Positions 1 through 7,665 of a stretch of 20,358 bases of DNA are shown piece by piece (position 1 is the first letter of the stretch; each line of letters opens with the position of its first letter). The notes below the pieces were generated by a model that was not told the DNA's origin, did not search any database, and was given only the letters and a program-made list of their open reading frames with translations. Made by a program: the position numbers and the translations under genes. Source of the stretch: Bacteroides sp. CAG:927 (GTDB lineage: Bacteria; Bacteroidota; Bacteroidia; Bacteroidales; Muribaculaceae); NCBI GenBank assembly GCA_000431155.1, contig HF985651.1, positions 44,824 through 65,181 on the forward strand, given 5' to 3'.

Positions 1-378
1 CGTCGGGAAAAAGCGATTGCGGCTCTGGATGCGGTAGGTCTCAGTAACCGGCTTTACCATAAGAGCAATCAGATGTCGGGCGGCCAGCAGCAGAGGGTGG
101 CCATAGCGCGTGCATTGGTCAATGATCCTGTCATAATATTGGCAGACGAGGCCACCGGCAATCTTGATACCCGTACTTCTTTCTCCATTCTCATGCTTTT
201 TCAGCAGCTTCATGCCAAGGGCCGCACCATAATATTCGTGACTCACAATCCCGAATTGGCCATGTATTCCTCGCGCAACATAGTGCTGTGCGATGGCAAA
301 GTGGTGAGCGACACTGTTAATCCCGAGCCATTGTCTGCAGCTGAGGCTTATAAGAATTTACCCACTGACAACGATTGA
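1..378 (+). CDS. ABC transporter ATP-binding protein (MacB/LolD type), 5'-truncated
   Basis: This is the C-terminal 125 residues of an ABC ATPase whose start lies before the window; the frame is open from base 1. Visible motifs are the signature loop MSGGQQQRVAIARAL, the Walker B segment VIILADEATGNLDT with its catalytic glutamate, and the switch histidine in TIIFVTHN. The Walker A motif is upstream and not seen. The close match to the LolD/MacB style of signature and D-loop, and the FtsX-type permease beginning 5 bases after the stop, indicate a MacB-like or LolCDE-like exporter that drives work in the periplasm by ATP hydrolysis in the cytoplasm. The substrate cannot be told from sequence: macrolide or peptide efflux and lipoprotein release are both possible. 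A MacA-type adaptor, if present, would be upstream. Confidence 0.93.
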   Translation, partial: RREKAIAALDAVGLSNRLYHKSNQMSGGQQQRVAIARALVNDPVIILADEATGNLDTRTSFSILMLFQQLHAKGRTIIFVTHNPELAMYSSRNIVLCDGKVVSDTVNPEPLSAAEAYKNLPTDND

Positions 379-383
379 TATTC

Positions 384-1601
384 ATGAACATAGCAAATCT
401 ATTGAAAATAGCGTTCAAGGCTCTGAACAACAATAAGCTTCGTTGTTTCTTGACAATGCTTGGTATTATTATAGGCGTGGCATCGGTCATTACCATGCTT
501 GCAATCGGTCAGGGCTCCAAAAACAGCATCAAGGCTCAGATTTCGGAGATGGGCTCCAGCATGATAATGATTCATCCCGGAAACATGCAGAGGGGTGGCG
601 TGCGTCAGAGTGCCGATGCCATGCAAACGCTTCAGGTGTCAGACTATGAGGCGCTGAAAGAACTGGCGGGGATAGCGGCAATTTCTCCTTCGGTCAATTC
701 GGGCGGCCAGTTCATCAACGGCAATAACAACTATCCTTCAACAGTGTATGGTATCACACCCGAGTACCTTGACATACGCAAACTCAAGGTGAAGGACGGC
801 TCCATGTTCTCTGACCATGACATAAAGTCGGCTGCCAAGGTGTGTGTGCTTGGCAAAACGGTTGTTGACAATCTTTTTCCAAATGGTGAGGACCCCGTGG
901 GTAGGGTGGTGCGCTTCGGTAAGATTCCGCTTACCGTGATAGGTGTTCTGGAGTCAAAAGGCACCAATTCCATGGGGCAGGATCAGGACGATGTTGTCCT
1001 TGCTCCTTATACCACTGTCATGAAGCGTATATTGGCTATTGATTACATACAGGGGATTTTTGCCAGTGCCGTGGACGAGAACCATACCGAGCAGGTAATA
1101 GAATCCATAACCGATGAACTTCGCACGCGTCACAAAATAAAGCCTGAAGCCGAAAATGATTTTGAAATTCGGTCGCAGCAGGAATTGAGCGAAATGATGA
1201 ATTCCACCAGCGACATGATGACCGTGCTTTTGGCCTGTATTGCCGGAATATCGCTACTCGTGGGCGGAATAGGCATTATGAATATAATGTATGTGTCGGT
1301 CACGGAGCGCACACGTGAAATAGGTTTGCGAATGTCAATCGGAGCCCGTGGCATTGACATTCTGTCTCAGTTTCTTATTGAGGCGGTAATAATCAGCGTG
1401 AGCGGAGGTATAATCGGTATTATAGTAGGTTGCGTGGCGTCATGGCTTGTCAATGCCATAGCCCATTGGCCGGTGTATGTGCAGGCGTATTCGGTTTTGT
1501 TGTCATTCGCCGTATGCACAATCACGGGGGTATTCTTTGGTTGGTATCCGGCTAAGAAAGCGGCCAATCTTGACCCCATTGAGGCAATACGCTACGAATA
1601 G
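384..1601 (+). CDS. ABC transporter permease, MacB/FtsX family
   Basis: A 405-residue inner-membrane permease, probable partner of the ATPase just before it. The order is: first transmembrane helix about residues 21-42 (FLTMLGIIIGVASVITMLAI), a large periplasmic MacB_PCD-type domain about 45-270, then three helices near 277-304, 327-357 and 367-386 forming the FtsX domain. The hallmark segment NIMYVSVTERTREIGLRMSIGA is between helices 2 and 3, and the protein ends with the usual PAKKAANLDPIEAIRYE tail. Length fits the family's permease-only form. I chose the ATG at 384; a TTG at 375 in the same frame would add three residues (M-I-F) and overlap the preceding stop. The stop codon lies one base from the stop of the convergent CoA-transferase gene. 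Confidence 0.92.
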   Translation: MNIANLLKIAFKALNNNKLRCFLTMLGIIIGVASVITMLAIGQGSKNSIKAQISEMGSSMIMIHPGNMQRGGVRQSADAMQTLQVSDYEALKELAGIAAISPSVNSGGQFINGNNNYPSTVYGITPEYLDIRKLKVKDGSMFSDHDIKSAAKVCVLGKTVVDNLFPNGEDPVGRVVRFGKIPLTVIGVLESKGTNSMGQDQDDVVLAPYTTVMKRILAIDYIQGIFASAVDENHTEQVIESITDELRTRHKIKPEAENDFEIRSQQELSEMMNSTSDMMTVLLACIAGISLLVGGIGIMNIMYVSVTERTREIGLRMSIGARGIDILSQFLIEAVIISVSGGIIGIIVGCVASWLVNAIAHWPVYVQAYSVLLSFAVCTITGVFFGWYPAKKAANLDPIEAIRYE

Positions 1602-1602
1602 C

Positions 1603-2910
1603 TTAGTGCCAGCGCTTATAGGCGTAACCCAACATCCGGAATGCCTCACGGTCAAGTTCCTCGCGAAATTGAGGCGCTGCTATGGAAATGAGCAGTCTGG
1701 CACGGTCAATCATGTTTTTCCCACGCAGGTTCACGGCTCCGTATTCCGTAACGACCCAATTGGTTTGGAAGCGGGTGGTGACAACTCCTGCCCCCGGGGT
1801 AAGTACCGGCTTGATCTTGCTCTTTCCGTGGCTGGTGGTCGAGAGCATTGCTATGAACGACTGGCCCCCCACGCTGCGCGATGACCCGTAAACAAAATCT
1901 TGTTGTCCTCCAACGCCTGAATAAATCCGGGTGCCTATAGAGTCGGCACACACCTGACCCGAAAGGTCTATTTCCAGACATGAGTTTATGGCAGCCATAT
2001 TTTTGTTCTGCGCTATGACAAACGGGTCGTTCACCCACGCTATGTCGCGCATTATGATTGACGGATTATGGTCCATGAAATCATACAGGCGTCGGGTGCC
2101 AAGGGCAAGAGAGGCTACGGTGCGTCCTTTCTCCACCTGTTTCATGGAGTTGTCCACGATTCCCGATTCTATCAGATTCACCATGCCGTCGGTAAGGGCT
2201 TCGGTATGGAGTCCGAGATGTTTATGATTCTTGAGCGAGTGCAGCACGGCATTGGGTATGGTGCCCACGCCCACCTGTAGCACGGCACCGTCGGGAATAT
2301 GCTCGGCAATGGCCTCGCCAATACGTATTTCATTGCTGTCGGGAGCTATGTCGGGAGTCTCGGCCAGCGGGTCGTCAACTCTCACCATCGCAGCAAGCCG
2401 CGAGGTGTGAATTATTGAATCGCCATAAGTAAACGGCATGAGAGGGTTAATCTGCGCCACAATGATTTTGGCGGTTTCCACTGCTGACGGGGTGATGTCG
2501 GCTGATACACCGAACGACACATATCCATCTTTGTCGGGCATTGAGCAGTTGATGAATGCCACATCAAGTTTTATTGTCCCGTCGCGAAACAGTTGGGGAA
2601 CTTGCCCGAAAAAACGTGGGGTGGTAGTGGCGTAGCCCTGATTGACCCAGCCGCGCACGGCATTGCTTACAAAGAATGAATCAATAAGAAAAGAATCTTT
2701 CAGATCGGGATGGCATAATGGCGATACTCTTCGCCCTAATGCAAATGCATTGTAAAGTACTACATCGCGCAACTCGCCACCCCGACGGGCAAGAGCCGCT
2801 ATCAATGCTTCGGGTATGGAGCAGCTGCCTTGTACGAACACATGGTCGCCGCTCTTCACAAATTTCACAGCCTCATCGGCTGTCATATATTTATATTCCT
2901 GATTATTCAT
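1603..2910 (-). CDS. Class I CoA-transferase, 4-hydroxybutyrate/acetyl-CoA hydrolase-transferase family
   Basis: A 435-residue cytoplasmic enzyme of the acetyl-CoA hydrolase/transferase family, which moves CoA between carboxylic acids through a glutamyl-CoA thioester. The expected catalytic glutamate is E237 in GLHTEALTDGM. The C-terminal half carries SGVGGQQDF (331-339) and FQTNWVVTEYGAVNLRG (381-397), both typical of this family. The length is close to 4-hydroxybutyrate or butyryl-CoA:acetate CoA-transferases (about 430-440) and shorter than the roughly 500-residue succinate/propionyl-CoA type. The physiological acyl donor and acceptor cannot be fixed from sequence; a role in fermentative acid formation is inference. 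It is the last gene of the parC operon, starting 3 bases after the S41 peptidase stop. Confidence 0.9.
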   Translation of the reverse strand: MNNQEYKYMTADEAVKFVKSGDHVFVQGSCSIPEALIAALARRGGELRDVVLYNAFALGRRVSPLCHPDLKDSFLIDSFFVSNAVRGWVNQGYATTTPRFFGQVPQLFRDGTIKLDVAFINCSMPDKDGYVSFGVSADITPSAVETAKIIVAQINPLMPFTYGDSIIHTSRLAAMVRVDDPLAETPDIAPDSNEIRIGEAIAEHIPDGAVLQVGVGTIPNAVLHSLKNHKHLGLHTEALTDGMVNLIESGIVDNSMKQVEKGRTVASLALGTRRLYDFMDHNPSIIMRDIAWVNDPFVIAQNKNMAAINSCLEIDLSGQVCADSIGTRIYSGVGGQQDFVYGSSRSVGGQSFIAMLSTTSHGKSKIKPVLTPGAGVVTTRFQTNWVVTEYGAVNLRGKNMIDRARLLISIAAPQFREELDREAFRMLGYAYKRWH

Positions 2911-2913
2911 GAA

Positions 2914-3924
2914 TCATTGATTTGTTAAGCGTGCCACAGCAAAATCCAGTATGGTATCATGTCCGTTAACTGCTTCCTGAACATCCATATCCACATGGCA
3001 CTCTTCAGTTGGCTCAACACCGAATTCGGTCGAGTTGCCTTTTGCGTCAAGTATGGAGCATGCTGAAAATCTCACTCCCCATCCGCATGGCAGCTCCGAA
3101 CTGTAAGGCATGCCACTGCCTCCACCGGTAATTGAGCCTACAATAGTCACGTTAGGAAGAAGCTTCATTATAGACACGAAATTGTTGGCAGCTGAAAAAG
3201 TGCTGCGGTTGGTGAGCACTATCACCGGTTTGCGCCAAACCAAGTGTCCGTCACCGGCGGGATTGAAGTAGTAAGGATATGGTTCGGAAAAATCGTCATG
3301 CCCCGGCCCGGTTTTGTGTACCATGTATCCGGCAAGTGTGCGGGTGTCGATGAATCGGTTCACGATATCTTCCACATTGGTGAGGTTGCCACCGCCATTG
3401 TCACGTACATCAAATATCAGGGCATTGGCGGTATTGAAATATTGCAGGATATAGTCAAGATTGCCCGCTCCTATGCCGGATTCAAAGGTGGAGCAGTGCA
3501 CATACCCTATGTTCTGTGGAAGGAAATCGTAAGTGTAAGCCCCGAGCTGTCGATAGTTGAAATTGAAATAATACTGCTCAATGAGCCGCGCATTGTAATT
3601 CTGTGGATAATCGCTCCACCATTTGCGATAATAGGATGTGGCAAATGCTGCCGACAGATTGGTATGGCCGTCCTTAAGTTCGGCAAGCATTTCGGAGCAT
3701 ACGGCAAATAATTCCTCGCGTGTCATGGATGGGGAAATGCGTTGTGAGTAGCGTGCGTGTACCTCATTCCAATCCACCTGTTTCTCGGCAAAGAAACAGT
3801 AATGCTCGTCAAGAATGCTCCACAATGTTTCAAAGTTGCCTTGATTGTCGTTGGTGTATTCCGGAATTTCATGACATGCTGTAAGCGTACATGCCAGGAT
3901 AATTAATGAATATATCTTTTTCAT
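2914..3924 (-). CDS. S41 family peptidase, predicted lipoprotein
   Basis: A 336-residue predicted envelope serine peptidase. The N-terminus MKKIYSLIILACTLTAC is a lipoprotein signal with lipobox LTAC and modified cysteine C17. A helical cap-like region with the LKDGHTNL segment (H87) precedes the S41 core, which shows FDVRDNGGGNL (171-181), the probable nucleophile S244 in NRSTFSAANNF, TGGGSGMPYSSELP, and the C-terminal FGVEPTEE. There is no PDZ domain and no YGKG lysine as in CtpA, so it belongs to the Ser/His tricorn-like branch rather than the Ser-Lys processing proteases. I chose the ATG at 3924 because it gives a clean lipoprotein signal; an upstream start at 3993 would add 23 non-signal residues lying in the preceding gene. 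It starts 2 bases after that gene's stop. The substrate is unknown. Confidence 0.87.
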   Translation of the reverse strand: MKKIYSLIILACTLTACHEIPEYTNDNQGNFETLWSILDEHYCFFAEKQVDWNEVHARYSQRISPSMTREELFAVCSEMLAELKDGHTNLSAAFATSYYRKWWSDYPQNYNARLIEQYYFNFNYRQLGAYTYDFLPQNIGYVHCSTFESGIGAGNLDYILQYFNTANALIFDVRDNGGGNLTNVEDIVNRFIDTRTLAGYMVHKTGPGHDDFSEPYPYYFNPAGDGHLVWRKPVIVLTNRSTFSAANNFVSIMKLLPNVTIVGSITGGGSGMPYSSELPCGWGVRFSACSILDAKGNSTEFGVEPTEECHVDMDVQEAVNGHDTILDFAVARLTNQ

Positions 3925-3926
3925 AA

Positions 3927-4781
3927 TCAATATAGGGCTGAGATGGTGCGCGCGTGTTGTGAAATGGTTTTGCGTGGGTTGAGTGAGATCCATTCACCTG
4001 AGATGCCCACCACGGCTGCATGTGTGAAGATATGCGTTACGAGATGATTTACTTTGGTTGATAATATGCTTCCGCTGTAACCTATTCGCAGTGAGGTGCT
4101 GCCGAAATGTAGGTCTGCGGTAAGCTGATGGTCGTAGCGCAGATGATTGCCCCACCATGCGCAGTGTGCCAGCCCGGAATGGTTGCCGAGATATATCTCG
4201 TAGTAAAGTTCGCCGTAATCCGGAGAAAAGAATGCTCCTATTACCGGTAGCTCAGGCTGATAACGTAGTGTGATCGGTAGTTTCCACAGCTTTACGTTCC
4301 ATGCGGCATAACCGGTGATGCCCAGTGTCAGAGCCGCTTTTGCGGAGCAAGGATTGTTGCTGTTGCGTTTGTTGTATATGGCTCCGGCATCCAGCATCAC
4401 ATCGCCGCCGGCGGCCAGAGTGATGTTGTGCGGCAAATGCCATCTGCGCATCATTCCCCAGCTGAAATCCAGCCCCCAGTACCACAGATATGAGTTTTGC
4501 GCCGGGCTCATGGCCTTGTCAGCCTGTACTCCGGCACGCATCTGCATCACCCATTTTTCGGGATTGAACTTCATGGCCTGCATTCTTTCGTAATGGAAAT
4601 CTACGTGCCATCCGGTATATTTGAGCGGTGACAGGTAGGTGTCGGCGAGGTGCGATGAGCCTGCACCAAAAGTATATGCCGATGTAACGGGTCGTAAAAT
4701 GGTTATGGTGTCGGTCGGTTCAGCTGCTTTGCTTGCACCGGCAATCAGCAGTAATGCTGCTATGAGAAATTTGCGTGTCAT
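3927..4781 (-). CDS. DUF3316-like protein, predicted secreted or outer-membrane beta-barrel protein
   Basis: A 284-residue protein with a signal peptide (MTRKFLIAALLLIAGASKA, cleavage expected near residue 19). The mature part is rich in alternating aromatic and polar residues (for example WHVDFHYERM, LWYWGLDFSWGM, ELYYEIYLGNHSG), as in an outer-membrane barrel. The segment LGNHSGLAHCAWWGNHLRYDHQLTADLHFG resembles what I recall of DUF3316 proteins of Bacteroidota; that assignment is from memory and function is unknown. Its ATG overlaps the parC stop by one base (TGATG), implying translational coupling, and the S41 lipoprotein gene begins 2 bases after its stop. The operon position suggests co-expression with the envelope peptidase; any link to topoisomerase IV function is unproven. 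Confidence 0.78.
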   Translation of the reverse strand: MTRKFLIAALLLIAGASKAAEPTDTITILRPVTSAYTFGAGSSHLADTYLSPLKYTGWHVDFHYERMQAMKFNPEKWVMQMRAGVQADKAMSPAQNSYLWYWGLDFSWGMMRRWHLPHNITLAAGGDVMLDAGAIYNKRNSNNPCSAKAALTLGITGYAAWNVKLWKLPITLRYQPELPVIGAFFSPDYGELYYEIYLGNHSGLAHCAWWGNHLRYDHQLTADLHFGSTSLRIGYSGSILSTKVNHLVTHIFTHAAVVGISGEWISLNPRKTISQHARTISALY

Positions 4782-7480
4782 CAGAATATGCGTTGTTGTC
4801 CGGTGATTTCATCGCGCACTTCATCTTCCGACTTGTCTTTGTCGGGATCAAGGTCGGTGTCCATATCGGGCGGGGTGGTTGGTTCTGTTTCGGAATCTGA
4901 ATCGGGAATATCAAGTGGCTCAAGCTCGCGTATGTCGCTTACCTGATAATTTGTCAGTCGCTTTCCTTTGGCCTTGAATGATTTCGGGGCAACAAAATCG
5001 GCTGCGGTTACTTCCATTGTGCCTCGGAACGCATCATTGCCTCCGAATATTATTTCAAATCGCGCTCCGGGGGCATCGCTCAGGCACAGCAGCTCCGATT
5101 TGTCGCTTTCGCCTATGAAGCTCTGTTTCTTGGCCGAAGGCTCAAAAACGAATCGTTTGAGATACGGATAGCCCTGCGCGGCGTCAAACAGCACTGCCGT
5201 CCATACATGGCCGGGCCGGAATCGTTCTATGCGCAATATCCCTTCATCATAATGATTGGCCAAATCAAACGAGGTGGTGTAATACTGTCCCGATTTCATG
5301 ACCACAAGAAGTTGGTCACTCGGTCCGAACTCACCCAGATATTCCCCGCGACCGTCATAATTCAGGCGCAAGACATCAGGGTCAAACCATACCTCAAGGC
5401 CTCCAAGGGTAGATAAGCCTTCGCGCTTGAGCGATACGCGGTGCACATCGTTCTTTGTCACAATGTTGCCGAGTGCGCCTTTCCCTTTTATCGCCATGGT
5501 GCTGAAATCAACATCAATAAACAGGCTCTTTAGTCTTGCCTTGGGTTTGAGCGTCACTTTGACCACTTCGGCCTCGCCATTGGGATTGGCTGTGAACCAA
5601 AGCAGTTTGCTTCCCGGCAGTCCCTGAGTCATGTTGTACTCCTTGTCGCGTGTTATGCCGGTAATCTGGAAACGCTTCATGTAGTAGATGCCGCCTTTGC
5701 CGTTCTGATAGATAAGATTGTAGGTAGTGCGGGTGTCGTTGCGCTTGAACACGGCCACGTACATCACGTTTTTGCCCACAAACATCTTTTCCTGTACCTT
5801 GGTCACCTTGTAGCGGCCATCTTTGTAGAATATTATGATATCGTCAATTGATGAGCAGTTGCACAGGAACTCGTCCTTTTTAAGCCCTGTACCCAAAAAG
5901 CCTTCTTCGCGATTGATATAAAGCTTCTCATTGACTTCTGCCACCGTGGCCGCCTCAATGTTGTCAAAGTTGCGGAGCACGGTGCGACGCGGATAGGCTG
6001 CCCCATATTTCTTTTTAAGTTCCTGATACCATTCAATCGTTATTTCGGTCAGGTGGGCCAGTTTGTATTCTATAGATGCTATTTTGTCCTTGAATGCGGC
6101 TATCTGCTCATCGGCGGTCTTGGAATTGAATTTGAGTATGCGCCCCATTTTGATTTCAAACAGGCGCACCACATCTTCTTCGGTAACAGGGCGTATGAAT
6201 TTTTCTGTCCATGGCTCCAGACGGCGGAAGATATGCAAAATTACTTCCTCGCGGCTCTCAGCTTCTTCATATTCGCGGTCCTTGTATATGCGTTCCTCGA
6301 TAAAGATGCGTTCAAGCGATGCGAAATGCAGCTGCTCCTTGACTTCGCCCAGTTGTATCTCCAGTTCGGCTTTGAGAATGGAGCGTGTGTGCTGTACCGA
6401 GCGGCGAAGCACATCGCTTACCCCTATGAAATGTGGCTTGTCATCGTATATTACGCAGCAGTTGGGTGAAATTGGCAGCTCGCAGTCGGTAAAGGCATAG
6501 AGTGCGTCAATGGTTTTGTCACTTGACGTGCCGGGTTGCAAGTGCACTATTATGCGTGCCTTTTCGGCTGTATTGTCATCAATTTTGCGTATCTTGATTT
6601 TCCCTTTTTCAAATGCCTTCAGAATGGATTCAATCAGTGATCCGGTTGTGAGGCTGTAGGGTATCTCGGTTATGGCGAGGGTCTTGTTGTCAACTTTTTC
6701 AATTTTGGCACGTATGCGCACTTTTCCACCGCGTTTACCGTCGTTGTAACGGCTCACATCAATGAATCCGCCTGTTACGAAGTCAGGATACAGCTCAAAA
6801 TTCTCACCTTTAAGGCATTTGACTGATGCATCAAGAATTTCGTTGAAGTTATGCGGTAGTATGAGGCTTGACAATCCGGCAGCGATTCCGCCCACGCCTT
6901 GCGACAACAACAGAGGAAACTTTACCGGCAGTGTCACCGGCTCTTTTTTGCGTCCGTCATAGCTTGGCGTCCATTGCGTTACCTTGGAGTTGAAGAGAGT
7001 TTCAAGAGCGAACGGCGATAAACGGGCCTCAATGTAACGTCCTGCGGCAGCAGGTGCACCGGTGAGTATGTTTCCCCAGTTACCCTGAGTTTCCACCAGC
7101 AGCTCCTTTTGGCCCAATTGCACAAGTGCGCCGTAAATTGAGGCATCCCCGTGCGGATGGTAGTGCATCGTGGTTCCCACAATATTGGCCACCTTGTTGA
7201 AATGCCCGTCGTCAAGCGTTTTCATGGTATGGAGAATACGGCGTTGTACCGGCTTCAGTCCATCATCGATATGCGGTATGGCGCGGTCAAGGATGGTGTA
7301 GGAGGCATAATCCAGATACCAGCTCTGGAACATTCCTCGCAATTGGTGCTTGACCACATCGTCACTAAGGTCCACAAGCATTGACTCAAAGCCACCTTCG
7401 GAGGCTTCGGAGCTATCATCGTCGGCTGGGTCTATGGCATCTTTAAGGTCTTCTTCGTCGTCGTTAAAATCTTCGCTCAT
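4781..7480 (-). CDS. parC: DNA topoisomerase IV subunit A (Bacteroidota type)
   Basis: An 899-residue type IIA topoisomerase A subunit; with ParE it would decatenate daughter chromosomes and relax supercoils. The winged-helix cleavage domain has HYHPHGDASIYGALVQLG (about 107-123) and the catalytic tyrosine Y149 with R148 in AAAGRYIEARLSPFA. A coiled-coil/tower region follows to about residue 500, then a beta-pinwheel-like C-terminal domain. The N-terminus (first 45 residues) and the last 45 residues are strongly acidic. It is called ParC rather than GyrA because it lacks a recognisable GyrA box (QRRGGKG) and has the divergent GRYIEARL tyrosine motif of the second Bacteroidota topoisomerase. 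I chose the ATG at 7480: the frame runs 28 codons further upstream, but that stretch holds the promoter. The residues at the quinolone-contact positions are A113 and G117. First gene of a four-gene operon. Confidence 0.93.
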   Translation of the reverse strand: MSEDFNDDEEDLKDAIDPADDDSSEASEGGFESMLVDLSDDVVKHQLRGMFQSWYLDYASYTILDRAIPHIDDGLKPVQRRILHTMKTLDDGHFNKVANIVGTTMHYHPHGDASIYGALVQLGQKELLVETQGNWGNILTGAPAAAGRYIEARLSPFALETLFNSKVTQWTPSYDGRKKEPVTLPVKFPLLLSQGVGGIAAGLSSLILPHNFNEILDASVKCLKGENFELYPDFVTGGFIDVSRYNDGKRGGKVRIRAKIEKVDNKTLAITEIPYSLTTGSLIESILKAFEKGKIKIRKIDDNTAEKARIIVHLQPGTSSDKTIDALYAFTDCELPISPNCCVIYDDKPHFIGVSDVLRRSVQHTRSILKAELEIQLGEVKEQLHFASLERIFIEERIYKDREYEEAESREEVILHIFRRLEPWTEKFIRPVTEEDVVRLFEIKMGRILKFNSKTADEQIAAFKDKIASIEYKLAHLTEITIEWYQELKKKYGAAYPRRTVLRNFDNIEAATVAEVNEKLYINREEGFLGTGLKKDEFLCNCSSIDDIIIFYKDGRYKVTKVQEKMFVGKNVMYVAVFKRNDTRTTYNLIYQNGKGGIYYMKRFQITGITRDKEYNMTQGLPGSKLLWFTANPNGEAEVVKVTLKPKARLKSLFIDVDFSTMAIKGKGALGNIVTKNDVHRVSLKREGLSTLGGLEVWFDPDVLRLNYDGRGEYLGEFGPSDQLLVVMKSGQYYTTSFDLANHYDEGILRIERFRPGHVWTAVLFDAAQGYPYLKRFVFEPSAKKQSFIGESDKSELLCLSDAPGARFEIIFGGNDAFRGTMEVTAADFVAPKSFKAKGKRLTNYQVSDIRELEPLDIPDSDSETEPTTPPDMDTDLDPDKDKSEDEVRDEITGQQRIF

Positions 7481-7513
7481 AAGCTTTTGTGAATCAGTAG
7501 TTGCGTTTAACCA

Positions 7514-7545
7514 CAAAAATACAAAAATTCCCCAACACCCCCAAA
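7514..7545 (-). promoter_or_regulatory. Promoter of the parC operon
   Basis: Read on the minus strand, TTTG (7545-7542) is followed after 20 bases by TATTTTTG (7521-7514). This matches the Bacteroides consensus TTTG-N19-21-TAnnTTTG exactly. Transcription would start near 7508-7510, giving a leader of about 30 bases before the parC ATG at 7480. It lies downstream of the prfB terminator, so the parC operon appears to be an independent unit. Confidence 0.75.
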
Positions 7546-7616
7546 TTAATTTTGAGGCATACAAGAGTCAAATCGGCGTTTCCCGGCGATTGCAAAGTAA
7601 TATTGAAAACATACTG

Positions 7617-7643
7617 AAAAAGCCACTGTACAGTGGCTTTTCC
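7617..7643 (-). terminator. Intrinsic terminator after prfB
   Basis: Bases 7618-7641 form a perfect 24-base palindrome whose half-site is AAAAGCCACTGT; the minus-strand transcript would end in a run of five U (7621-7617). It lies about 25 bases after the prfB stop and upstream of the parC promoter. Because of its symmetry it could also stop plus-strand transcription, although no plus-strand gene needs it here. Confidence 0.8.
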
Positions 7644-7665
7644 ATAAATATATCAGAATGTTGGT

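Noticed and set aside
1..1601. Dedicated antibiotic-efflux MacAB system
   Set aside because: The ATPase and permease fit MacB-like exporters, but no adaptor or outer-membrane factor is in view and the substrate cannot be inferred.
3925..3993. 23-residue upstream extension of the S41 lipoprotein
   Set aside because: It lies within the preceding gene and would bury the lipoprotein signal inside the protein.
7481..7564. N-terminal extension of ParC by 28 residues (MYASKLIWGC...)
   Set aside because: The stretch contains the parC promoter and would put a hydrophobic segment on a cytoplasmic enzyme; the ATG at 7480 fits the family.
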